Below, piece after piece: positions 10,974-22,436 of a DNA stretch of 64,000 nt. Under the pieces are notes generated by a model. The model ran no database searches. It was not told the origin of the DNA and saw only the letters and a list, made by a program, of their open reading frames with translations. The stretch's first letter is position 1. Each line of letters opens with the position of its first letter. Source of the DNA: Eleusine coracana subsp. coracana (taxonomy: Eukaryota; Streptophyta; Magnoliopsida; Poales; Poaceae); NCBI GenBank assembly GCA_032690845.1, contig CM064426.1, positions 61,728,631-61,792,630 on the forward strand, read 5' to 3'. The position numbers were made by a program, and so were the translations under genes.

Positions 10974-13900
10974 TTAAACTTAAGTCATGGATCAGGAGTT
11001 GCTACAATGTTAGCACCCTACAAGTATCAAGTGCACAAACACATACTCCAACACAATATGGGTAAGTATAAACTAGGACAACTATGTCACTAAGTCATTC
11101 TCATTATACAACGGATTTTATTGGCATTTTATAACCTTGTCATAAGTGGTTGAAGTCTAGAATAGCTAGTTTAGACTTTGTCATGCAATCTCCTATTCGA
11201 TCATGAGTCCAAGGTTTTTGCAATACTGCATAAGATTGAAAAATCTTCCCTCTCGGTGCAATCTTTACTATGACTCTCATCTCTCAAAAGGTGTATTTTC
11301 TTACCAAATGCTCATCCTACTTTCCAAAAGTTTGGCTTAACTATGTGGAGCTTGGTAGGATGGCGCATTTAGCATGTATGTATTGTTAAGCTAAGAGATG
11401 GTCCTAGCAAAAAGACATTGCACTTACTCATTCCAATCATTTAGAAATAATGTCTAGGGGGGAGGGAGAAAATGGACTCACGCGAAGTAATGAGCTAACA
11501 CAATTGCAAAAGGTCTTTGGTGTAGATTTATCCCAAAGACTGGATTTTTGTGCTAGAGTGAAAGGATGGTCTTTTATTTTTGCTCAAAGATATACTTATT
11601 TTATTTTAGAATGAACCTTAAAGCTTTTTGATATAGCACATCCATGAGAGCTGATAAACTTTTTCTTTCATTCTTTCTTTATTTCATTCTTTCAGCTCTC
11701 ATGGTGTAAAGAAGCTAATTCAATGGTTCAATTTTTTCGCAAACTTTTCCTGAGCAATTGTCTGGGGGGACCACAATCTTTTAATGGGATCAAAGGCTCA
11801 CGAAAAGAAAGATTTTAGTTAACATGCTCAGTGGAGTGGATGTATGATAACGATATGGAAACCGCATAACCAAGAATGAATAATTTGAGAACTCAAAGAT
11901 AACACATAGGAAAATGATTGGCTTTGGAAGTTCAAGTCTCTTATAAGGATCAAATCCTAACTGAACTCAATGCATGCATAGATGGCGTAGACATGGTTTT
12001 GCTAATCAATATTCGGCCATGGTAGGAAATTATTTATCATAGGGAAGATGTGCACCAAGTAGGGGGGTTTTTTGCAGCATGGTTTTGAAAGAAATCATTG
12101 GACTCTAATCATAAGGAAATCACAGTTTTATCCAAAACAAGCCATATCATAAACTCCAACAACTAGACTTGGTGTTTACTAGCCATTCCGCACCCACTAA
12201 AACATAGAAGGACTAGTGTTATCATCATGCCGGTCTACCATTACCCACAAAAATGATGAGTAGAGGTTGTATACTTGAGACTAAAAGGGAGCTAATAGAG
12301 CAACTAGTCATCATTTCCATAGGCAAGGTAGAGATCAAGTTCTCAAATTTTATTTGTAAAGGGAAATCTTTTGTTCTTTCTGGTTTTGCAAATTTTTATG
12401 GTTTTCTTTGAAAACCAAAAATTTTTTTGGGTTTTCTTAATTAGCTCAAAATAAAATCACTTAACTAGAGATAGAAGGAGAGAGGATAGAACATATGGCA
12501 TACCTTGGTTTCGGTACCTCCATCATGGGGATGTTTATCTGAAGTTGTTTTGTTGTTTGTTCTTGCCATTATTGTTCTTCCCTTATGGCTTCCCGTATTT
12601 CTTGTGTTCGAATGTTGGTATCATAGGCATTGGCAGCAAAGTATTGCAAATCTTCTTGCAGCTCTGAAAAATTGTATGATGTGAATCGTGCAGAGCGAGA
12701 AGTGCCACCCCGCCATGAGGTTGGAGGTAACTCCCCATCTCGTAGGGCTCATAGTTGTCATAGGAGGAGGTAGTGTAGTTGATCGATGAACTCGCAAAAA
12801 CCAGAGAATTGTGGCTGTTCCCAATTGTATTGGGAACCTCCCGATTCACCCGTCTGAGGCATCTTCATTGCGGTTCCATGCTACGGCTAATTGTGGTGTA
12901 GAGGTTCATCCAAATTTTTGCCATTCCTGCAAAAGGGTTACTTGTACACAATACTGAAGGACAATATGATAATAAAGGTTAGCAATTAGTCGTTCAGTTA
13001 GTAGTCCAAGTGTTAGTTGGTCAAACATGCAAGGGAGGCAACAAACTTGCTCTAGCTGGTTTTATAGCAGCACACTTTTATTCCTCTGCTCAAAGCGCAC
13101 TTACTATAGGGGCTAGTGAAAAGAAAGAAAGGAAGAGAGTGTTTTCAATTGATGGTTGAGGGGTGAAGAATATTAAGAATGAGCCCCGGTATTTATAGGC
13201 TTGAGAGGAGGCATCGGGCCAACATTCCACACCGGGCGGCGACCCATACGGGGCAGCGGGCCATGCCAAGCGGCAGGTCCTCATCCTCCTTTTGCTGCAT
13301 TTTTGTTTTGGTGGTGATGGGAGACGGCTAGGTCCATGCGCCATGTGATCCACTTGCTTACTTTGGCCATAACTTTTTTGGAAGTGTAGGGAGCAAAAAG
13401 AGAGTGATGGGATGGCCAAAGTTGGATGTTTGCAATGAGTGCCTTGCCATTCATGAAGCCTAGGAGAGTAGGATGGTAGGTGAGTGTGGCTGGTGTGACT
13501 TGTGTAGATCTCCTCCATCTACTTTTACTCATGGTGGGGTCTTAGGTGAGCATTTTGTTTACAAAGGAAGTGCTGGCCATGATCCCTGCTTCACAATAGC
13601 ATGGAATCTGAGAAAAAGTTTAGCCGGGTGACAACCCCAACCGAGCGGTACAAAAATTACCCAGCCGGGTGGTCATTTTTCACCAAAAACGACCTCCCGG
13701 GTGCTGAAATCTGACTGGGTTATTCTAGGCGGGCGGCAAAGAAATTACCCACCCGGGTGGTCGTTTTTTATGAAAAAATGATTTTCGGGTGCTAAAATCT
13801 AACTGGGTTATTCTGGCTGGACAGCACCAAAAATTACCCAGCCGGGTGGTCGTTTTTTACAAAAATTGACCTCTCGGGTGCCGAAATTTGACTGGCCGGG

Positions 13901-14762
13901 TTAGAGTCCCGGATCATCAACCAGATAGTCATTTTTGACGAAAATTGACCTCACGGCTGGGAGATTTGGCCAACACATCACCCAATTTTTTTTATAATTT
14001 CATTGTTAAAGAAGGAAATAAAAGCAACCTAATTTAGTGGTATGTACAAGAGAAAGAATAAAAAAGGGGGGGGGATAAATATTGGTTACCTTCCGACAAG
14101 GGTTCCGTTTTTACGTCCTGAACGAGACGACCTCCTTTTGCCATACCTGAATCTTGTTTTTGGCCTCTATGGTGGTGACCTTTTAGAGTTTCTTTTTTTC
14201 ATTCTCTTATGGCATCACTCGGTCCATTGATTTCCTACAATTGTTAGCGCAAATCTATTCGTCTACAATAGGCATATCTCTATCAATTCCATCAGTCAAC
14301 CTAGATAACATGTCTAATTTGATCAATTGTGGGAGGAAAACACATGCATTTTCCTTATTTTACATCATAGCATGATAGAGATTATCACTTTTATATTCTA
14401 GATCATACACATACATAGAGCATGCAACCAAACAAGGGACACATAACCCAATATAGAATAAGATAAGAACATAACATTAGTCGATGACGAATCAATTCCA
14501 TCAATACCCAAACTGTCCAAATAGATGGTTATGGCAAGATTTTGGGGCTTACCTCCTTGAAAATTGAGTTATAGCAGTACATGAGGATTCATTGAGAAGT
14601 ATCACAACACCACAGGCCCTTCTTCTATGAAAACTTGCTCCAAGGTCAAGGATATTGTGTCCTATTTGTTCCATACTCAAACAAAACTGGGGTGATCCCA
14701 CTAAGGCTAGCAGTGAATTAACTCAATAGACAACCTATGTTAGTCTCAAAAACTTAGTCATT
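10974..14762 (-). other. Element F internal region, non-coding
   Basis: About 3.8 kb with no gag, protease, RT or integrase motif on either strand; the open stretches are short and low-complexity. It holds a tandem repeat (13620-13975) and a second TATA-like box, TATAAATA on the minus strand at 13190-13197, again with GC-rich CCGGGCGGC motifs upstream in the sense direction. I see nothing else of note. Confidence 0.7.
13620..13975 (-). repeat. Tandem repeat of about 88 bp in element F
   Basis: Units begin with AAATTACCCA-type sequence at about 13655, 13742 and 13831, with a partial fourth unit. Each holds a CCGGGTGGTC segment, a T-rich run, a CGACCT..CGGGTGC segment and ACTGGGTTATTCT. The units are diverged but in register. 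Confidence 0.8.
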
Positions 14763-14766
14763 GCTT

Positions 14767-14783
14767 CCCCGGCAATGGCGCCA
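14767..14783 (-). promoter_or_regulatory. Element F primer-binding site (tRNA-Asp type)
   Basis: The minus strand reads TGGCGCCATTGCCGGGG eight bases from the LTR end. It differs by one base from the TGGCGCCGTTGCCGGGG of element A1, the PBS generally ascribed to tRNA-Asp in plant Athila and related elements. Confidence 0.85.
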
Positions 14784-14791
14784 GAAATGCC

Positions 14792-16638
14792 TGTTGGCGT
14801 TTTGCTACGCTCTAAAGATAAAATGAATTAATTCCGCGAGCGCATGGAACACCATGTTGCATTTCACTCGGGAGTATTCCAAGGTATCATATTTATTTCA
14901 ATAGGGAAGCTAGGCATAAGATTATCTCGCCTTAACAAAGATATGAGTGGAGAATTATTCCAACTATCCAAAGACGGGGAGTAACACAGGAGAAATCCAC
15001 ACTATGATAAATAAAGAGTTAGGTTAAGCTAGCCGGGAGGACAACGAGTCAAAGTCTAAGATTCCTAAAATATATATTCCTAATATATCTATGTCAAGCG
15101 TCAAATCTTATTTACTCGGGTTGAGTGCTTACACCAATTTCTTGGTACAGTCTTGAGTCTTTCAATTGTTAGCTCACTTCCGGGCACGAAAACATTCCAC
15201 TAATATGGGTCCGTAACTAACCTCTGTACTAGTGGGTATGGTATCGCTAGACAACCCTGCTTGAGACTTTCCAAACGTGGTGGATTGCTAATGGGACGAA
15301 CAGGGCTGTCACCACATGCCGCCTACCACACAATCCATGGGGACGAATGCAAATCCAGCTAGCGTTAACTTAGGCACCGCGCCTACGTCTTAACTAGATA
15401 TTCTTCTATTGATCGAGCGGAAGAATAGCTGGGAAATAACCAAGTCTATGTCCCAGAAAGAACTAAACTTAATTAAATCCTAGCCGGGAAACCCGTGAAC
15501 TACGCAACAAAGTTTGTACGCAACAAAGTTTGTACGCAACAAAGTTTCTTCCCAATAATTGCAACTTAAGGAAATGACTAAGTTAAGATATATACTTGAC
15601 AAGATATAAAGAGAAAGATAATTATATTGATAAAGGAAAAGTCTTACAAAGGAGAAAAGATACAAGAGAGCTCATACCAAGAGTCCGAGATGATTCCAGA
15701 ATCCCGAGCGATGCTCTCGACTAGACTCTAACTCCCGACTAACTAACCTATTCTACAATGTGACACAAGTAGTGGGAAATGGATTCCTTGATGTGTTGCT
15801 TCTTGATTTCCTCCCGAATTCTCCACTATTTATAGGTGGTAATGGGCAGGTAGGTATTTGTAGGTCAAGTGGAGTCGGTGGGCCAAAGTCAGTCCGCCGG
15901 GTGGCGGGACCCGCCAGGCGGCCTAGCCTGTCGGACGGCCGCATGATTTTGTCGGTTTGGCACCGACATGTCTTAGACACTTAAGATGATCTTGTGGAGT
16001 CAGTGCCTTGGTTGGTTTGTACCGTTTTCCACAGATTTGGGCCGGTAGGCCTAGTGCATCGGGCGGCCTTGGATTGGTTCTCACTGACTCTTCATTTTGG
16101 GGTTGGGAGGCAATCCCAGGTGGCCAACCCAGGTCGGCCGGTAGCCCAGGCTGGCCGGCAGCCTTGTCCGTGTGCCGACCCCTCTAGGTAACCCCTTGAC
16201 TTCTCCTGTTAGGCCAGATTTTGGCCTTCTTTTCTTAGCCATATTTAATCACTTTTGGTCTAGGTGGAGAAAACGGCATCATAGTGAAGTGTTCTACAAA
16301 ATCGGCCGGGTCGAATGTTCAGTTTGAAAAACGACTCCGCGTAATCAGCCGGGTGGCTGATTTCAGCTGTAAATGACCCTGTCGGCCGGTTCCTGATTTC
16401 AGCATGAAAACGACCTTGTCAGCCGGTGGAAATGGCTGTTTCACAGTTGTGATCGGCCGATGGAGTGTTTCTTCATGTTTTTTTTTTGCATATTTTGGCT
16501 CTTTTACACCTGCAAACACATACTTCACCAAAACTCATGAAATCTTATTAGTTTAAATAAATATTATTAATCTTAGGTCTTTACCTTGCATTTCCCGATC
16601 GGTTGGTGGCCGATATTGGGCTTTATTGGCCGCCAACA
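14792..16638 (-). repeat. Element F 5' LTR
   Basis: About 1847 bp with termini TGTTGGCG...CGCCAACA. Minus-strand TATA box TATAAATA at 15827-15834. It differs from the other LTR by many substitutions and small indels, among them a 16-bp unit TACGCAACAAAGTTTG present three times at 15501-15547 and only once in the other LTR. Confidence 0.9.
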
Positions 16639-17279
16639 CATATCAGATCATCCTTTTGAGTGCACTACTCGTATCGACTCCCCACCCATTGACACTGCCA
16701 CTTTAGAGGAAGTCGATGAGCCAATACATGCTTCTTCACCAACTCTAGCTTTGATTTCTTGGGTTGACCGCAGGTATCATTCTTCGATTCACAACTCGAC
16801 CCTTCACCTTTTTCAACTCTTAATCCTCTAAATCATCATGAATTCCGGTCATCGGTCATTGTCACATACATCCCTAAACCTTCGGATGTTCTGAAGCCTT
16901 CATCGACTCCTGGCCATGGTGCCCTGATGCCCTCATCAACTCTAGAAACAACATTAAGAATTAATCCCTCTTGTCTCAATGACGTATATTTGACTGCAAT
17001 CTTCTTAACAACATCCTCTTTTCCTTTTTAGGCCCAAATCTCAAGACGTACTTCTTCAATATACTTGCCTCTAGAAGTTTGTGCTACTTTATAGGATATC
17101 CGCCATCGACTCGACATCCCCTTCGAGAATATAAGTCTCGGATGCCGGCACAATCAGAGCAAGATACCTAGAGATGATAGATAACCTGCCCAGTGGTGTC
17201 ATTTCAATATTGCAACCAGTGGCATATATTGGATTCCATCAACTCCAAGTACTAGAAGCCTAGGCCCACATTGAATGTA
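16639..17279 (+). pseudogene. Opposite-strand accessory frame of element B, second piece
   Basis: Open in one plus-strand frame from 16640 to about 16830, then open in the next frame to a TAG at about 17028; one extra T in a T-run near 16810 would explain the switch. The residues are rich in Ser, Pro and Thr, with one W-V-D-R-R. I do not recognise a domain. It continues the frame at 8898-9114 across element F. The last 250 bases before A1 have no open frame and may be decayed or intronic. Confidence 0.5.
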
Positions 17280-18282
17280 TGTTGGTCGTAATTACGCACC
17301 CACTTATATATACCTCAAGAGAACAGTATACAGTTGTAGCTCTTTTTCCCTCAGAGTATTCCAAGGTTATTGAATCCACAAGGAACGAGCGGAACAATTA
17401 CTATTAAAGGGTTACTAACAAATTGCAATGTGTTGGTTGGTGTGAATGATGATGGTGAGAAAGTGAAAGGTGAATGTTATTGAAGAGGTAACAGGATAAT
17501 GAAGGGTTCTCTCCTTAGGATTGGTTCACTAGCATGCAACCTTATTCTTATCAACTCGAGTGATGACTCTAATATTCTACAAGACATGGTGGTTTCGTTC
17601 ACCTCGGCTATCACTACAGAGGTATTTGCTCCCCAATGGTTTCTTGCACTATGTAAAGGGCAAAAGTGTATTGGATGATACACTAATGAAAATGAAAAAA
17701 AGATGTGCAATTAAGTTCATCACATAGATTAAATTCATCGAGAGAGTATCAATATGTATGAGAGTTACATGACCAGATCCCCGTACCGGAGAAGAGAATA
17801 TGAGACTACTCGCTCATCCTTCCACTACACATTGCAGAGGGGTGAGAAATAGAGCTGGAATGTGCACGAGACGATCGGCGCAACGCGACCTCCCTTTTGG
17901 TGGATCTCGTCGGTGTTGACCAACCTTCGCCGCCAATATCCTAGAACCCTAGTTTTAATAACTGGTTCTCGCGATTGTCGTCTCTCTGCTGTCTGTTTGG
18001 CTCTTGATAATTAGCATCCTTTTATACCCGACGGGATTAGGTCAACTTCCGCCGACTCTAACTCATCCGATCGGCGCGGCCTCCCTTCAGGCCCATCTTC
18101 GTTACTCTTTAGTTCTTTATCCATAATTGCCCTATTTTACACCTCTTTCCTACGATTACATCCAAAATAGAACAACTACAAATACATGCAAATATGGGGT
18201 TAATTGTTAGTCCAAACCACCAATTTAAGACGCAAAACATCCTTTTTTGGTAGATAAAATACGCATCTAGAAACCAGCAATA
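17280..18282 (-). repeat. Element A1 3' LTR
   Basis: About 1003 bp. Outer end TGTTGGTCGTAATTACGC; inner end reads CCAGCAATA where the 5' LTR ends CCACCAACA. It lacks about 95 bp present in the 5' LTR (44808-44903), and the deletion junction lies inside a CCGATCGG palindrome at 18066-18080. Confidence 0.9.
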
Positions 18283-18321
18283 GTTCCCCCACACTCAAAC
18301 CATTGCTAGTCCTCAAGCAAT
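18283..18321 (-). promoter_or_regulatory. Element A1 polypurine tract and hairpin
   Basis: Sense strand GAGTGTGGGGGAAC abuts the 3' LTR and is the expected plus-strand primer. Just upstream in sense is a stem ATTGCT/AGCAAT (18302-18307 with 18316-18321) around an 8-base loop containing AGGAC. Confidence 0.8.
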
Positions 18322-19585
18322 ACAAAATCAAATATGTAACAAGAATCTTCACACCATCTCTCATGTAATCAATCTCAATCATCATTTTTACTCGTTATCC
18401 CTCCACAAAGATTTTCTCTCATCTCCTTTTAACCAATCAGCACATCATACTTGAGCTTAATCAAATTACCACAAAACCTTTTCCAAAACAATTTTAGTTC
18501 TCCTCGACTCATCATTAGCATCAAACATCAAGCATTTGGTCCTCTCTAGATCTCTCAAGTGTATTTCCTTCCCTCTCCTATCTAATCAAGGATTTTATGT
18601 TGATCTTGGAGGAATATATAACTCAATTAAACCATAAGATTAACCATGTCAACAATGTGCTCAATCATGCCCAATAAGAAAGAATTTTCTTAGAAAAGAA
18701 CTTTAATGGAGAAGAGGAATCTAGAAGATCTAAAGAAAAGAAAGAAAAATGTTTCAATCAGAACGATGGCAAAGAATTAGAAATAATCAGAAAGTTGCTT
18801 TCTTCGATGACCTTATTGCTTCTCGGGGAATACAATTTCTCTTTATATTTTTTTCCTTTCTCCTTTTTCAACAACGCCGATCAGCGCAACAATGTGCCGG
18901 TCGGCATGGTCTATATATTTTTTCTTTTTCTTTTACTCTTTTCCTATAATCAGCAATTTATCTCTTGTATCAGCAGCGAAAATTTTCTGAATTCCCTTTT
19001 ATTCAGAATATAGGTTGTATCAAGGAGGAGGGAGAAACAAAGATGTATGGTTTCCATGATAGCAAGGAAATTAAATGGATAAAAATGGCTAGAAATAAAG
19101 AGATAAACAAATAGATCATCCTTTCCTATCTTGGTCGAAATCATGAGCAAAAAGTCGACAAAGTTACTTACAATCCAATTAGTTAAAATGTGTAGCTTGC
19201 TCTCATTCACTCAGCTATGTAGGCATATTTAGACCTTGCTTTTGCTTTAGCTTATGATGAGTCAAAAGAAATTTTCACACATATAAAGCTCAAAAGTTAA
19301 GTGGTAACCAACTAATTCAAGTAATCAACCACTCGATCATCAAAAAGACAAGATAAATAGTATGGAGCACTTTCAATTTGACAATCGACACTAACTTTAT
19401 TAAAGACAATGGAATAATTCAAACTACATAAAAGACATTGAAGCAACTCTCAACATGACTCATGACTCTCTTAAGCACACACATAAACTTAAATAGACAC
19501 TCATAAGAAAAACAAACACTTATAAAAACAAACAAGAAACTAGACTAAAAAATACTTAAAAACTATGACTAATGGCAAAGCCCTT
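18322..19585 (-). other. Element A1 3' untranslated region
   Basis: About 1.26 kb between the two PPT-like modules, collinear with 48623-49854 of A2. A-rich, with no conserved reading frame. One twin CCGATCGG-type motif lies at 18874-18908. Confidence 0.6.
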
Positions 19586-19621
19586 CTCCCACACTCAAAA
19601 TTTGCAATGTCCTCATTGCAA
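19586..19621 (-). promoter_or_regulatory. Second PPT-like tract with hairpin in A1
   Basis: TCCCACACTCAAA, the same sequence as beside the LTR, is followed by a perfect 8-bp stem TTGCAATG/CATTGCAA (19602-19609 with 19614-19621) with loop TCCT (sense AGGA). The module is kept in A2 at 49855-49894. It may be a second plus-strand priming site. Confidence 0.6.
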
Positions 19622-19683
19622 GAGAAGAAACTCAACACACAAATCATGCAGACCATGCCTGTTCAAGACTCGATTGTAAAAGT

Positions 19684-21222
19684 CTAGTCCGCTTCGTTCA
19701 TCTCGATTGTATCTAGGATTCTATGATCCACATCCCTTTGATACCTGTAAGCACGATCTCTGTCTAGATACAGGCGCTTAATGTTTCTTCGGTAGACAGG
19801 ACAACAAGCAGGCGATTGCAGGTTATGATTTTCAATGCTGTAAGGGGAGACACTGTTCAAACTCCTCTGAGCCGATTGGCACAAAGGCTGAGTCGATTGG
19901 CGCAGTGGTGTTCTTTCACTATTACGACTTCCTTCAGCTCCCACTGCATTACCGTTAATTCTCGTTGGAGTTCCTGTTGCCCTGTCATTATTGTCTTCTT
20001 CATGTGTTCCCCAATTTTCAAACATAGGACTACCAAAGCTTCTTCACATATCAAAATCATCACTAAAATCTCCAGGCACACTAGGATCACCACTCTCTAA
20101 AGTTCCCAAATAGTATGACTCATCAAAGTTGCTATCGCATTCAGAATACTTTTAAATTGGCTGACCCGATAGTCTAGCAGATCTATGAACCTCTGGTGTA
20201 GTCTTACACTTCTTTGCAGCAGGCTCTTCATCTTCACTTGGCAAAGCCATCAGATCAATAAATTCAGCCATCTTCAGGTCACGTTGATCGACGCAGCTAG
20301 CAGCTTCCTTCATATACTCAGCTAACTGCTCTAGATTACACTCATGGATCGCCTTATTCTACTGCCTTTGTAAAATCTCATTGTTAATCTCCTTAGGCGT
20401 CCTTCCTCCAGGAACTGCGTGATAGCCATCATCATATAATACATCTCTAGGTATGAAAGTTGGATCTTTCGCTAACTGGAGTTCAACCTTGCGTTGAAGA
20501 TCTTTAGCACAAAAGAAACACTTGCAATCCTCAATACAACTATTCCTATGAATCTAATTTTCTTGAAAATTTTCCCAGTCGGTAAGAACCTTGGGAAAGG
20601 ATTCATCCCTTTTAGCTTGAAGATCCTTTTCTGCATCCCGCTCGTACATGGCTTCTTCGGCTTCCTCTCACAGCTTGAGTTCATACTTGGTAGCAATGTC
20701 ATGTTCACTATAAATCCAGCACTTATGGATTGTGAGAAAGCTCTCCTCATCTAGCTCTTGCTTCTCTTGCTTGGTCAATGTTCTTTCAAAATATAGGAAA
20801 TCCTCATACGACAAGGGCTTAGCAAAATCAAGAAGACTTTCCATGGTATACCTTTGAGAAATAACTTCACCTTTGATAGGCGCTATAGATTTTCCTTTGC
20901 GCACCAATACTCTCTTCATCATCTGCAAAAGTTCATTGTCCATCTTCACCTTGTCGGCGTTCCACATGTCAGCTTCGCATTTCTTCATGAATTTCTTCCA
21001 CAGGTTTGGCCAGACGACATGATCATCTGGTGTTGGCGTCAGCACTTCATCGCCTTCTTCCAAGGACCAATTTGCAGAGGACTGCAGAAATCCGCCGCCA
21101 AGCCAATCGGCGCAAGGGTCGCGCCGATCGGCACCACCTTGGTTGCTGCCCGATGCACCGCTTTGCATCGCTTCTGCTCTTAGGGTTTTGTTCTGGTGAT
21201 GATGTAATGCGAGTTGATCCAT
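19684..21222 (-). pseudogene. Element A1 post-pol accessory frame, decayed
   Basis: A reading frame between integrase and the 3' LTR, where some Athila elements carry an env-like gene. Open pieces are 21222-20668 and 20025-19684, with the middle (about 20660-20270) recoverable in other frames, so indels have broken it. The best-kept part is a charged helical segment that matches A2 (N-A-D-K-V-K-M-D-N-E-L, then L-S-Y-E-D-F-L). I see no signal peptide or membrane segment, so an envelope role is not supported. Function unknown. A CCGATCGG motif encodes A-D-R-R residues near its N-terminus. Confidence 0.6.
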
Positions 21223-21691
21223 GGGTTTGCTGTCCTCTCATATTTATATCCCTTGATCTCCAACTGAACTAGGACTCTATCTCTTATTCATGGAATTTAA
21301 CGAGTCTTAAAAGGGCAAGGTCCAAAACCGACTCCAAACCAAAAAGACTCTGCCACGTCTATTGGCGCAGCAACGCGCCGATCGGCGCGGTACACTAAAT
21401 TACCAAATCAAAAATAGAAAAATTACAGAAATCAAAACACATATAGATCTTTTGTTTTATATCATTAAGCTCGACCACATGGGGCACTAAGCAGTGAAAT
21501 ACATATCAAACGATTTCAACTCAAATGTGTCGGGTTCTAGATATACCTTTAGACATTGTCAATTCACCATGTACTTGTTTCTCTTGCCATCCATTATGAT
21601 TACTGCTCCCGAAGGTAACACCGTATTCACAAGATAAGGTCCCTCCTATTTGCTTCGTAGTTTGCCTTTACCAAATAATTTGAATCACAAA
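21223..21691 (-). other. Spacer between integrase and post-pol frame in A1
   Basis: About 470 bases without a conserved frame, collinear with A2 51320-52000. A twin-palindrome motif lies at 21360-21391, and at 21245-21255 is a TATATTTATATC-like stretch that on the minus strand could serve as an internal promoter for the post-pol frame. Confidence 0.45.
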
Positions 21692-22436
21692 TTAAATAGG
21701 CACCTGATCTCCTTCCTTGAATTCCTTCTTCAAAAGCTTCTTATCGTACCACTTCTTTGTCTTCTCTTTGTATATGGCCATATTTTCATATGCATGCAAT
21801 CGCATCTCTTCCAGTTCACTTATTTGCATCTTTCTTTTCACTCCGGTGGCATCAAGATCCAAATTCATTTCTCTTATAGCCCAATAAGCCTTATGTTCCA
21901 ATTCCACTGGTAGGTGACATGATTTCCCGTAGATGAATTGATATGGTGTCATACCAATTGGTGTCTTGAATGCCGTCCTATATGCCCATAACACTCTATT
22001 AAGCTTTGTGGCCCAATCTTTTCCATCCCTTGTAACAATCTTCTGCAGAATTCCCTTTAATTGTTTATTTGAGGTTTCTGCTTGTCCATTTGTCTTCGGA
22101 TGGTAGGTTGTTCCAATTCTATGTTCAACTCTAGATTTAGTTAAAAACCTAGTAAATTCTCCTCCTATAAAATAGGATCCTCCATCTGTAATTATTATCT
22201 TTGGTACTCCATACCTAGGAAATATCTGCTCCTGAAGTATACTCCTTGATTCTCTTGTAGTATTGGCCTTGCATTCCACTGCTTCGACCCACTTGGAGAC
22301 ATAATCAACAGTGACCAATATGTACTCGAAACCATGAGCATTCACAAATGGTCCCATAAAATCCATACCCCAAACATCAAAGATATCGACTTGAAGATCG
22401 TACTTAAGAGGCATTGCATTCCTACTGTTAACATTC
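21692..22436 (-). pseudogene. Element A1 integrase catalytic core, cut off by D
   Basis: The open stretch 22414-21692 (240 codons) holds the integrase core, which would insert element cDNA into nuclear DNA. The three acidic residues are present: Asp in G-M-D-F-M-G-P, Asp in I-I-T-D-G-G, and Glu in G-Q-A-E-T-S with 35 residues between the last two. The C-terminal segment continues with W-A-Y-R-T-A-F-K-T-P and a basic tail. The zinc-binding N-terminal part lies on the other side of element D (41086-41374), so this is half a gene. The core itself looks undamaged. Confidence 0.85.

Larger units (their letters stand above)
9115..16638 (-). mobile_element. Element F: complete LTR retrotransposon without coding capacity
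   Basis: Two long LTRs (9115-10936 and 14792-16638) flank a 3.85-kb internal region with no retroviral domain. The 5-bp target CATAT is repeated exactly at 9110-9114 and 16639-16643. A PBS beside the right LTR and a PPT beside the left one set the minus-strand orientation. By structure this is a large non-autonomous element of the LARD type, which must borrow Gag and Pol from a partner. The Asp-type PBS is also that of the Athila-like copies A1 and A2, but the LTRs are unrelated to theirs, so its partner is not identified here. Confidence 0.9.

Noticed and set aside
13090..13518. 142-codon minus-strand open frame in element F
   Set aside because: It covers the TATA-like segment and GC-rich repeats; composition is that of translated non-coding DNA.
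19684..21222. env gene in element A1
   Set aside because: The position fits Athila env-like frames, but there is no signal peptide, membrane segment or glycoprotein pattern; left as unknown accessory frame.
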